A stretch of 64,000 bases of DNA from Dromaius novaehollandiae (Eukaryota > Chordata > Aves > Casuariiformes > Dromaiidae), in assembly GCF_036370855.1 (NCBI RefSeq), contig NC_088101.1:65843559-65907558 (forward strand). Reading direction: 5' to 3'. Below the pieces are notes generated by a model. The model was given only the letters and a program-made list of their open reading frames with translations. It was not told the origin of the DNA and did no database searches. The position numbers were made by a program, and so were the translations under genes. Positions 1-11,900 of this stretch are shown piece after piece. Numbering within the stretch: position 1 is the stretch's first letter; every line of letters begins with the position of its first letter.

Positions 1-3000
1 AACATTCACCTGGAAAATATAGATGAATAAAAATATAGATTAATTCATGGAAAGTTTAGCATTTATATACAGAGGAGCTTAGGAAGCAACCTTAATTAAC
101 CTAGGTCTATATTACACACTAAGGCTAACACGGTTACGTCAGTCAAACAGACTGTAGACAGACGCCACACAACAATTGTCATGCAGATGGAAGACCTCTG
201 TTACAGTGATGCCCTTCAGCTGTTCATTATTACCCTTTTGCCAGCAGAACGGGGAGGGCAGTAACCTCAGGCAGAGTAGTTTATGTGAGTGATTCCTCAT
301 CCACTTCAGACAAAATCACCCAGGTAAGCACAAGCAATTTAAATAGTTGGCTTAGGACAGACATCCTCTTTCGGATCTAGCTGTGCTAGTGCTTTTTGTT
401 GCTAGCCCTCTCTCTGCTGGATATGGTGTCATTCTCAGGCAGTCTGACCAAGCTGTAGATGTCACAGGGCTACTTCTGAGCCAAGCTAGCTGAGACCTAC
501 ATACACACCTTTTAAGCTCAGTTCTCAACCTGGTGGTGACAGACTCTGTGGTAATCTTTGTTATAAGCAGTCTGTAGGTTTGTCTGCATCCTAAGAGACC
601 TCCACTGACTTTTTTTCTGAAGCTGGATTCACTAGAAACACTTTACCAGGTGAGCTGTGGAAAGGGTGAGCTCTGGCTGGTGGGAATGGGACAAACAACT
701 GGGGCTTGTACATCAGCACAAGTGAACCAGGAAAGGCTGTTTGTTTATAGCTTCAGGCAGTCAGGGATGGCAAGAGATGTGATCTCTGACCAATATAGTT
801 TTGTTCACAAACATCTTTACAGATGCCATTATAGCACTGCATTTGTTCTCTTTGAGCCACATGTTAGAAAAGCTTTCTATACTTGTACAAAGCATGCTTT
901 TTCATCTGTGTTAGTGCCATGCTGCTAATAAAATATTTGATATTGCTTCTGATATCAGATCCCAAATGTACTACACAAACGAATGTCCTAACTAAAAGAA
1001 AACTGCAGTAGAAGCAACATATAAGAGCACACTTATACTTACATTCTATTAGCTGGTACCAAACTTGCTCCTTATCTAATTTAGTACAATTAAGTGTGAG
1101 GATGTTAGGAAGCAAACTCCAGGTTTTGCTGAACCTGTCCATTCACAGCACAAATCCTCCCTATTTTGTTTATATTAAAGTCTAGCCTTTTCAGAACGTA
1201 AGAAATGAAGATTCATCTTGCTGTGCTTTTGAACACTGGAAAATAATTTTTTGGATAAGTCTAACCTGTATTTTATTAAACACAATAGGACATCTTTGAA
1301 AGGGAAAGCAAGAAAATAGTTTTTTATGACACACTGAATACAAAGAAAGATTTTAGTAGGACTGGATGCATTATAAATGCATTAGCCATAAATATTTTGT
1401 TCATTTGGTAACTATGTTAAAACTGCTGCTAGGCAGCATTTTTAATTTGGTCTCAAAGGGATTTAGCAACACACAGTTTTGCTGTGGTCTCTTCCAATCA
1501 TGCAGTAAGGAGGGGCTGGACAGAGGCACAAAGCTCAGCTACAGTGCACATATACTGGAGATTATTCTGTTTTGCCAGGGTCTTTCGGCCTTTGTAGGTC
1601 AGTGCATAATCGCAATGTGCTTTCTGCATATATCAGTGATACAAAGCAGCTGTGACTCCAGTTGATGATTCTTTGACTGAAATCAACATCATTCAATAGA
1701 ATGTACTGAAGAAAACACTTACTCAGCATGATTCCAAAAATTGTAGCAAAGCTGCATGAGCTCAAGTTAGTAAAAAGGCAACATGAATATAACAGGGAAG
1801 CCTTTACAGTGGTCCAGCAACTAAAGAAAGTACTGCATGTTTGTTCCCAAAGCCTTCACAACAGGATTGTTAGCAGAAACATAAGCCAATGACTTCACTG
1901 ATACTGGTACTCATAACTAGCTAAATTAATCATGTACTGGTAGGTTAATATTCACTATAATGACACAGTCATTTTGACAAATGGTCATACTCTAATTTTG
2001 AAAAATTGCCTGTGGCAGTGTTAATTCTAGCAAGTTCTACTTTTCTGGTGCTCATGTTCCATTTACAATATTTACCTTTTTAAGCCCTTTACCTTCTACA
2101 GGGTATATTAATTAGGTGTTGATAGTCCTTGAATGCCTCTCTCCAGTATCCCCATGAATCAAAAGTGATTGACAAACTTTCTACATTTCTTCGGAAAGCA
2201 TCATAAAGTTGGCTTATAACTTCATATATGCAAGCAAAGGGAAAGAAGAGCACAAACAAGACTGCTACAGTTTGGTTAGAACCTTACCCTGTGGCTACTC
2301 AGGCTGAGACTAGCCCAACCTAGATGCTTTGATTCTAGTGCCAACCACTCAAACCAAGCTGAAAGTGAATAAATGTCCTTAAAAATGTGCTTATTTGGTC
2401 AGCTGAGGTCAGTTAACCTTAGACAGCAACTGTTGTTGACTAACCTTGACCTTAAAGACAATCGTTCAGGCAGTTACAGTAAAAGCTTCAATCTTAAACG
2501 CTAAGAAATTTACTAAGATATTTAGTTCCATATACCACTGCTAGTTACATGAGTGACATACTAACTTTTACCTTGATTACTGCAACTTGTTCTTTAGTCT
2601 CTGTTGGTGCTAATCTTAGCTCTTTAATGTATTCAAATCACAGCTGCTAAAATTATCTTCCTCATCTCTTATTTCTCTAGGTACGTGTCAGTGAAGATGC
2701 CAGGTATTGATGACCACTTTCAGGGGGCATTAGGTGTAACATCTTCATCTTCTTGAAGACCTTACACAATTTAGACCGTATTTTGTACGATGATGCCTCC
2801 TAATCTCTTCTCTGCATTGCCACTGATGAAAGTCTTAATGTTCTGTTCTTTATTTTAATTTATTCCAAATTCTACTTCAGATTTTAATGCTGCTTCATTT
2901 GCATGCAGTATATTCTCTGTTCCAACATTTTCTCATTCAATACTTCTTAAAAAATTAAATTCCTCTTCACGTAAAGTTATTAACAATTATAACAATAAGA

Positions 3001-5100
3001 GAATAGCAGAGAATAAAAAGCAATGTAGTAAAGCTCCTAGTTACTAATTTCTTATTTCTCCTACTCCCACTGAGAATATTATAATATTTTGTAAAGTAAA
3101 GACACATTATCACCGGTAGTTAATAATAAATATTGATCATTAATAATAATTGATAATACTGTAATGTTTTAATTTAAAATATTAAATAATAAATAGTATA
3201 GCACAGAAAGGATTTTTGCTATTAATATTGATTTCCTATCATTTTTTGTTACATGATTACATTAAAGCTGAGAAGAATGAAAATATTTAATTGCTGGACT
3301 ATCCTTTTCTTGTAAGCTTTCTTATCATCTGAAATCTATTAAGGACAGGGAAATGCGGGCAGAGGGGAAGTGATTTGTGTGGATATAAAACAATTGGCAA
3401 ATCTGTCATGCATAATAAGAAAGTTTGATGGGGCAGTATAATTGTCATCACAGGAGGTGAAAGAACACATACTCGAATCAGGACTCAGGCCTGATTGTCT
3501 TACTCATAGAATACTCTCAATAAAGCCCTTATTTAGTAATTTTCTAATTTAATAGTGAATAGAAACTTATAAACCAAAAATAAGTACTTTAAGTTAGGTT
3601 CCTAAAACCTTTACAAAGCCTAATGGCTTGCTTTTTATAACTACTGGGTGTTCAAAATCTTTCAGTGAAGTTGCTGGATGCTGGAAATAAGCTTTCCAAA
3701 TGCAAAATCTCCAACATTTTGGCTCCCTTCTGAAACTATTTTTGAGTATTACACACATGCAGTAGCATTAATTGGCTTCCTTATCTGATAAACCCTCTTT
3801 GCAACACTCAGTACAAAATGTCTGTTGGAACGTGTTTCAACATTCATTAGTTCTGACAGTTTATCATCACTACCTCACAGTTAGTGTGTCGGTGACAAGA
3901 AGTCTCATGGAGAACTTCTAAATGATGTCCCCTGGGATGACACTCTGTGACATACCCAACCTTATTGGTAAGGTCAGTGACACAGATTTGCTTTCAACAG
4001 CATAATCTAGGCCAAGAGTGACAGCCAGACTATTCAAAATGACAGAAGGGTGGAAGGTTTGCAAGGCCTTTTTTTTTACAAATGACAAGAACAAGCAATA
4101 CTGGGGATTCCAAACTTTGCCCAGCTAGGAGCATCTTTGAACAGAATGGATCACCACTTTTGGAACTGGTGTAAGACATAGAAGGTGCAACACTGGTATT
4201 TTTGCTCCATCATTCTCAATATAAATGAGTAGAAATGTACTCTACAGAAATTGCAGTGTTTTCCAAATGATTCTGGCCTAAATCACTGTATTTGTAATCC
4301 TTCCATAGAGAAAAATCACTTGCCATTAAAAGTGTTTCTAGCTAGTTTATTTCACACACTCCTCTCTTAGCAAGCACAGATGGTTTAAGCTGCATTTGAT
4401 ATTATAATTGCAATGCCTTCTTTCAGTTGTGAACTTTCTGGAACAGCATGCCCACGTGTATAGGCATCCACTACTTCTTAGATTGTGTGAAGAAAATATA
4501 GAGCAAATTTGTTCTTCACACTGAAGTTTTTCCTATGCTAAAATAACTAGATTTATAAGAACTCATTTACATATGCGTGCATACCCTTGCGGTACACATG
4601 TGACCATTTAAGAATGAAAACTAAATTATCATGAGATTAACCACCATAGAAACTACAGGATCAATTAGTGGATAAAAACTGTGCATTGTTTCTCAATACA
4701 GACATTTACAATGAAGGTGAAGGAAGATAGGGGTCAAACTTCATTTTATTTTTTTAATTTTCATGCAGGTCAGGTGGCCATTATCAACTGTAATTGGTGA
4801 CCTAGATCAAATTTAAGCAAATGGTAATAGCCAGCTCTGCCTTAGGTTGGCACATACATATTACAAATGGTCAGTAAATTGTTTCAGTAGCTCACCCCGT
4901 GTTCTTTCATGCCCTGTATATTTCACCTATGCCTCACTACTTCTGCCAGGTTATGTGACTAAAGACTCATCTCCAAAACCATGAAGAAGCACAGAGGGAC
5001 AGCCACAGTGGGGAGAAACCCAACAACCCAGCCAGAGCAAACAGAGCACCCTGATGCAAGTGGAGTGACTGGAGTGCATGCGTATCAGTGTGTCATCATG
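1..5100. other. Intergenic unique sequence
   Basis: AT-rich DNA without a recognisable gene or transposon. The densest A/T stretch is about 2990-3200, rich in TAATAAT and ATTAAT words. Short open frames on both strands (for example 650-928, 1366-1665) have no recognisable protein features and no splice or promoter context. I see nothing else here. Confidence 0.6.
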
Positions 5101-5149
5101 AGCAAATATTGGGCTGGACCAACCGGTGAGTAGGATAAGGGGCTTGGGA

Positions 5150-5480
5150 GCCAAGTATTGGACCAGTCATAAGTCTGGGCCAGATACTGGAGACACCAGA
5201 GGGTCTGACAGTGGGCTGCTGGAGGAACCAGGAGTTCCAAGCTGGCTACTGGAAAGACAGTGGGGTCTGGCGTTGGCTGCTTGGTGAGGTAATACATTTG
5301 GAGCAACTACTGGAGACACCCATTTGTGTGTGCGTGTCTCTGTGCATGGGGCAACTGGGAGACCAGGGAATCCAAGGACCAGCTACTGGGTACACTGGAT
5401 GTCTCAGGCCAGTTAGTGGGGATCCACTGTATGTGTGTGTGTTGTGTGTGTAGGTCTAAGTACCAGCAACTGGAGTGGGG
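5150..5480. repeat. Degenerate ~30-bp minisatellite, GC-richer than surroundings
   Basis: A core resembling GCTACTGGAGACACC recurs. The CTGG-type anchor (ATTGG, ACTGG, GCTGG or AGTGG) starts at about 5157, 5186, 5218, 5248, 5280, 5309, 5354, 5385, 5415 and 5468. Spacing is close to 30 bases except where GT-rich pieces (TGTGTGTGCGTGTC, TGTGTGTGTGTTGTG) are inserted. Copies are diverged. Because 30 is a multiple of three, several frames stay open across it on both strands (5211-5453, 5326-5550, 5307-5612), which explains a cluster of overlapping open frames without any gene. It may belong to a dispersed avian repeat that I cannot name. Confidence 0.6.
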
Positions 5481-5559
5481 CTGTGGGACTCGGAGGCTTG
5501 TACATCCACGTGGCAGCAACAGGAGAGACCCTGGGCCAGATGGTGAATAGACTGAGTGC

Positions 5560-6790
5560 CATGTTGTATATAGGCACACAGACACATATAGAGATGTATT
5601 TTTTTTTTCCATTAATGGGTTTTCATTTTCATCAGCCAGAGAGGGGATCAGAATGAGTCCATTGGTGCTGTCTGTGTCTGTATGAGTCCTGTGTTTCCTG
5701 TCTTTGTTGAGCTGTGTGGCTGGCTACACATATACGTATTGTGCGTACATGTGCCTATTGGGAATACATGCTCAGCCTCACTACTAGCTGGACCTGAGGA
5801 CATGGAACTCCTGCAGGATCACATCTATCAGTCTGATAGATTTGGCAGCTCTTAACAACTTTCAGTTTACTTTTTCCTGTTGTCTTAACTTGCTCTTCTA
5901 GCTCCCATGGACTAGCAGGTTCTCTTGCTCAGCAGCAGCAGAGAAAGTAGTGGCTTTATCTAATAGGATTCAGGCCTATTTGGATCTCATCTAAGAGATT
6001 TATCTTTGTCTCACCCTTGCAATAGTTTTATAGGTGATGGCTACAGCAGCTTCAGGGTACACTTGCATGCTTTTATGTTTGTTATGTGAAGCCTTAGTTT
6101 TCAAAAAAACTCTTAAAAAATTAATGTCCTCTATCCCATCTATTGAGAAGAATATGATTTTATAAAGGAATAATTTAATTTGAAAAGGAAGCAAATACAT
6201 GGTCATACACAGGAATTGTATACAAAGCTTTGCAAATATCCTCTGATGTTATGTAGGCTCTCTTCAGTCATTGAGTGAGAGGTCTTAGTAATAATGCATT
6301 CCTTCTCAGCACAATAGTCTTAGTTATGGAAGCTTTTAAGCAAACAGTAATGACTGCTGCATGATTAAAAGGAATGTAAAGAAATTGTTCTCTCCACACT
6401 GAAACAAATGACTTCCTTGTCATCCTGAATTTAGCAACTAAGTTTTTACCAATGAAAAGGGAAGAGAAGTAATAACAAAGGATTTACTCTCCTATGTTAA
6501 AGAAGCTGAAGCTGCATCTTTTACTTTTCATGGTCAGGAAATATGGTTGTAACTGAACATCAGTACATCATTCTATAATTTTTATGTTTTCAAATATCAA
6601 TGCTCTCTAGTCACTTCTGTAAGAATAATAGGGCTAGATCCCATAGAGCATGTAGGCATTTACAGATTAGGTACCATAATACTTATGTTTGAGGCATTGC
6701 CCTGTCCAAAGTCCCGTGTTGGGTGATCCTTATATAACATGTTTGGGTGATCGTTAAGTAATATGTGAGGATACTGAGGTACCTCAAAAT
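5560..6790. other. Intergenic unique sequence
   Basis: Nothing recognisable apart from a T10 run near 5599-5608. It separates the minisatellite from the CR1 insertion. Confidence 0.5.
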
Positions 6791-6792
6791 GG

Positions 6793-8975
6793 TAATCATG
6801 GAATCACAGAGTGGTTGAGGTTGGAAGGGATCTCTGAAGATCATCTAGTCCAACTCCTCTGCTCAAGCAGAATCACCTAGAGCACATTGCCCAGGACCCT
6901 GTCCAGACGGCTTTTAAATATCTCCAAGGAAGGGGACTCCACAACCTCTCTGGGTAATTTGTTCCAGTGCTCAGTCACCCTCCCAGTGAAGAAGTTTTTC
7001 CCTATGTTCAGACGGAACTTCCTGTGTTTCAGTTTGTGCCTGTTGCTTCTTGTCCTATCACTGGATACCACTGAAAAGAATCTGGCCCATCCTCTTGATA
7101 CCCTCCCTTCAGATGCTTATATGCATTAAGATTCCCCCTCAGTCTTTTCTGGGTTGAACAGGCCCAGCTCTCTCGGCCTTTCCTCATATGAGAGATGCTC
7201 CAGTCCCTTAATCATCTTTGTAGCCCTTCACTGGACTCACTCCAGCAGCTCCATGTCATTATGGGGGAGCCGAGAACCAGATGCAGTACTCCAGATGCGG
7301 CATCTGCTCCAGGGCTGAACAGAAGGGGAGGATTACTTCCTTCAACCTGCTGGCAATGCTCTCCCTAATGCAACCCAGGATACCATTGGCATTCTTGGCC
7401 ACAAGGGCACATTGCTGTCTCATGGTCAACTTGTTGTACACCAGGACTCCCAGGTCCTTTTCTGCAGAGCTGCTTTCCAGCAGGTCAGCCCCCAGCCTAT
7501 ACTGGTGCATGGGGTTACTCCTCCCTACGTGAAGAGCTCTGCACTTGCCTTTGTTGAACTTCATGAGGTTGTTCTCTGCCTGTCTCTCCAGCCTGTCAAG
7601 GTCCCTCTGAATGGCAGCACAGCCCTCTGGTGTATCAGCCACTCCTCTCAGTTTTGCGTCATCAGCAAACCTGTTGAACAATACTGTTGCCAGTACTGAT
7701 TCCTGGCGGACACCACTAGCTACAGGCTCAACTAGACTTTGTGCTGCTGATACAACCCTCTGAGCTCTGCCATTCAGGCAGTTCTCAATCCACCTCACAG
7801 TCCACTCATTTATCCCGCACTTTCTGAGCTTGCCTATGAGGGTGTTATGAGAGGCAGTGTTGAAAGCCTTGCTGAAGTCAAGGTAGACAACATCCACTGC
7901 TCTCCCCTCATCTACCCAGCTAGTCATCCCCTTGTAGAAGGCTATCATGTTGGTTAAGCACGATTTCTCCTTGGTGAATCCATGCTTACTACTCCTGATC
8001 ACCTTCTTGTCCTACACGTGCTTAGAGATGGCATCCAGGATGAGCTGTTCCATCATTTTTCCAGGGATCGAGGTGAGTTTGACTGACCTGTGGTTCCCTG
8101 GGTTCCCTCCTTCTTGCCCTTTTTGAAGATTGAAGTGTCATTTGCTTTCTTCCACCCTCAGGCACCTCTCCTGTTCTCCATGTCCTTTCAAAGATGATTG
8201 AGAGTGGCCTAGCAATGACATTCACCAGCTCCCTCAGCACTCTTGGGTGCATCCCATCAGGGCCCATGGACTTGTGGATGTCAAATTTTCCTAAATGATC
8301 TCTAACTTGATCCTTCTCAACCAAGGGAAAGTCTCCCTTTCTCCAGATTTTCTTCCTGGTCTCCAGGGCCTAGGATTCCTGAGGGCTGGCCTTAGCAGTA
8401 AAGACTGAAGCAAAGAAGGCATTCAGTATCTCTGCCTTCTCTGTATCATTCGTCACCAAGGCCACTGCCCCATTCAATAGCGGACCCACATTCTCCCTAG
8501 TCTTCCTTTTGTTACTGATGCATTTAAAGAAGTCCTTCTTGCTGTTCTTGACATTCCTTGCCAGATTCAACTCCAAATGGGCCTTGGCCTTCCTAGTCGC
8601 ATCCCTGCATAATCTGACAATGTTCCTATAACGCTCCCAAGTAGCCTATCCCTGCTTCCCTTTTCTTTGCATTTCCTTCTTCTGTTTGAGTTTCGGCAGG
8701 AGCTCCTTGCTCATGCATGCAGGTCTCCTGTCCCCTTTGCTCAACTTCCTGCTCATAGACATGCACCAATCTTGAGCTTGAAGGAAGCGATCCTTGAATA
8801 TTAACCAGCTCTCTTGGACTCCCCTTCCTTCTAGGGCCCTATCCCATGGGATTCTTCCAATAAGGTCCCTGAAGAAGTCAAAATTTGCTCTCCTGAAGTC
8901 CAGTAATGTGATCATACTATTTGCCCTGCTTCCTCCTCGCAGGATCCTGAGCTCCACCATCTTCACCATCCAAAA
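6793..8975 (-). mobile_element. CR1 LINE, 5'-truncated, minus strand
   Basis: A chicken-repeat-1 type non-LTR retrotransposon, about 2.2 kb. The plus strand shows the reverse complement of the typical avian CR1 3' end, including the GGTTGAGGTTGGAAGGGATC-type sequence at about 6815 and GATCATCTAGTCCAAC at 6839-6854. Going up in coordinates come the ORF2 C-terminus, the reverse-transcriptase domain and the linker before it. The element stops near 8975, just after the endonuclease domain would begin, which is the usual 5' truncation from incomplete reverse transcription. The protein is still easily recognised, so this is the youngest element in the window, but it is dead. I did not identify target-site duplications. 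Confidence 0.95.
6877..8969 (-). pseudogene. Broken CR1 ORF2 (endonuclease-RT linker, reverse transcriptase, C-terminus)
   Basis: Remnant of the CR1 replication polyprotein in several frames. From N to C: 8646-8969, the linker containing TLLDFRRANFDFFRDL; 8370-8576, with [15 protein letters not shown]; 8022-8324, the start of the RT domain, [16 protein letters not shown]; 7259-8002, the RT palm with YLDFSKAFNTASHNTL (catalytic Asp motif A) and FADDAKLRGV (motif C, A-D-D); and 6877-7071, the C-terminus ending SRLDRVLGNVL. Breaks: an in-frame TAG between 8002 and 8022, frame changes between segments, and loss of a short stretch between GSVLxxVLFN-like residues and the FADD box at about 7678. 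The endonuclease is absent through truncation. It cannot encode a working protein. Confidence 0.9.
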
Positions 8976-11900
8976 TCCTGCTGAAGTAACAAGTATTCAT
9001 TTGCCTGGAAGTTTCCTTAGAGGTTCCCCACAAAGAGTGTTGCAGAACACTCTGAAATCACGCCTCTCTTCTGCTCTTATATTGTGCGTTAGTCATTCAG
9101 TACAGTGCTAGCTGTGCTACAAGCCAACCAGCAATAAATTAGGATAATTAAAAGCACTACCATAAGTCAAGAAGATTTCTGAGGAAAGTGTGCAAACATT
9201 TGCCACATAGATGCAGAGCAGGTGGAGGACCTGCTACTTACAGAGCAGAGGCAGTTTAGGAAGCATGTCCTTACTTATTGTCAGCTGTAGCTACAATTCC
9301 TATTTGACATCTGGTAATTGTCTGTGGTTGAATAAGTCCTGCTGAAGTGAAATTATTTAAGTTTGGCAAGTTCTATTTAAGTGCAAACCCTACCAGATAA
9401 GCTGAAACCACCAAAGGCATTGTTAACTAATCTGTTTGATTTTGCCCAGAAAGAGACTAGAGGCACTGGTATTGTCAGGTACAGATCAGAGGCAGTTTAA
9501 GAGACTGTTCCTTTTCCCACAGTTTTTGGACCGTAATTGCCAGCTCCCAGCTCAAACATGTTGCTTGACTGCAGTTAAGAAGATAGGCCATAGTGCATGC
9601 TAATGCATCAGCCATGGATTCAAATTTGACATTCAAGCCAGTGTGCCATAGGGGACATCGATACCAAGGAGAAATCATTCACAAAATAGTTTAGAAATAC
9701 CTGTAAGCAGCTGAATCTGGACAACAGGGGGGGTTTGCACACTTATAAACTGGATTTTATCACAATGATAGGTATCTGGTGTTTACATACAGTCTCTCAA
9801 AGGTTTCAATAGTGTCCCTACTTTTAAACACAAGGAAAGAAAAAAGGAAGCCTGCTGCCACCTAATTTTTATATAATATCTTGGAAGATTAAACATTCTT
9901 TCAGCAGATGGGAGAGCAGGGCTCAGGACTGCTCTCATTCTCAGTGAGTTCAAATCAGTTTCTTTCCTGGGAGAGTAGGAGGTCTCTGCACGATTATGAT
10001 TATCAGATTATAAAATAACTATGTGAGTTCTTTTAGTGTCTCTTTTCAAAGTTGTGCCACAAGCCCAGTCATGTTAGATTCATTCCTACCATTTATAGTG
10101 ATGCCAGATCTTTTCTCTGGATAATGAATATCCTCATACATAGCATGTCTCATGCCATCAAAACTTACACGCCACTTTCATGTCATTTGCTGTGTTTCTT
10201 GCAACCTACTCTTTTGCTTTGTTATTACAGAGCTAAAAAACAGCTCTGTAAATGGCAAATGATTATGCTGTTCAAATACACTACTAAATATTAGAATTTG
10301 AAGACAATTGCCAAAAACACAACATAAATCTTCAACAATTTTAGTTAAAGGGTTTTTTTCTTTCATTCCAGTAATTGTCTAGATTCTTTCCTTTTGCTGC
10401 AAGCCAAAAAAATAAACTTTATTTTAATCTGAAAGGTCTGCATAATTAAATCACTTTTTAATTTTAATTTTTCCCCTACTCTATTTGTTCATATTAAACC
10501 AGGCAAGCCTTCCCTATTTCCGTTAAGAGAGATTTCAGTTACCACACTGAAATGCACATTTTAATGCTGGAGCCAAATGACAAAAAGGTTTAATCCTGAT
10601 CCTATGCAATCCATAGCATCATATTTTCAAAATTATGTAATTTAGCACCTGAATGAGAGTTCCTAATATAAAGTACCTAAATAGCTGAAGAGTCTAACTC
10701 TCACTGAAAATAAAACAATGATTTTTCTCACATTTTTCTTTAATTCAAGTTTTACTTAAAAATTTGTATGCAGAAGTGTACCAAGGTGTCAGAGCCCTTT
10801 TAGCCCTCAGATGAGCAGGCAGGAGGACTCAGCTGTGTGGCCTGACTCTCACCTGGCAGACTTCAATATGTTGCAGAGAGTGTTTGCCTGTAAATCAAGA
10901 TGTTTGTTTCCAAGTTAGTTGTTTTCTAAGAAGTTAGATGCTTTAAGGGTTAAAGAGTAGCTTCCTTTTGGAGACAGAAAAATGAGATTACTGGTTGGTT
11001 TTGTTCTTTGGCTGAAAGCTAAATCTGCTCGTACTTATAAAGGCATCTGGTGCAAAAGCAGCTGGGCTACCTGCAGTGGGCTTAGCTAACCTAAAGGAAG
11101 GTGGCAGAGGTGAGGTCATTACACACAGAACAAAGTATGTCTGGAGTAATTAAATTGTTCTTACTGTGCATCTATAAAGGGCTTCTCTTATAGTACTTTG
11201 TTTACTGGATTGACATAACAGCTCAAAAGGTAGCTATGTGTTTTTGCTTTCGCTGTTGCGTACTTCCTTTTTATTAGACTGAGGAGAAAGTTGGCATTCA
11301 ACTGCTCAAAACTGCAAGATGATTTCTGGGTTAGCCTGAAAGCTCCTAAGGAGTTCTCTATTTTCCTCCAGTGTGCTCTGATTTGAGTAGGTTCCAATCA
11401 AGTTCTGGATCCAGGGAAGACTTCAGCAAAAACCATGCCTAGTATGAATGAATGGATGAATCACTTTAACTTACCATGCACCATTGGTTTCTATTTTGTG
11501 GTATGTCTGCCTAGCTTTTATCTAATAGTCTACGGATTTGAACGTGTGCTGAGGAAGCAAGTCAGAGTTTTGTGCTCTCATCAAACAAAGGGGATCAAAA
11601 CCTCTTAGCACCTTGCTTAGGACACATAAAGCAAATAAAAGTGGGTGTTTTGCCTTCTTCTGAAGTAGTTGTTTTGTAGAAAGGAATATAAGATTGGTGT
11701 AGCTCAAAATGTATAGCTCACATGTATACTTCAAAAAAAAAAATTTAACTAGTAAACAATGTTTATTGTTGTCAATGTTGTGGATACAAGTTCCACATAC
11801 AGTAACTCCAGCAAAAATGGCCCTGTTTGAACTACTTGATTTCTATAACAACAAAGAGATTTCAACTCTATCTTAATGTTGTAGTTGCATGTAGTAAGTC

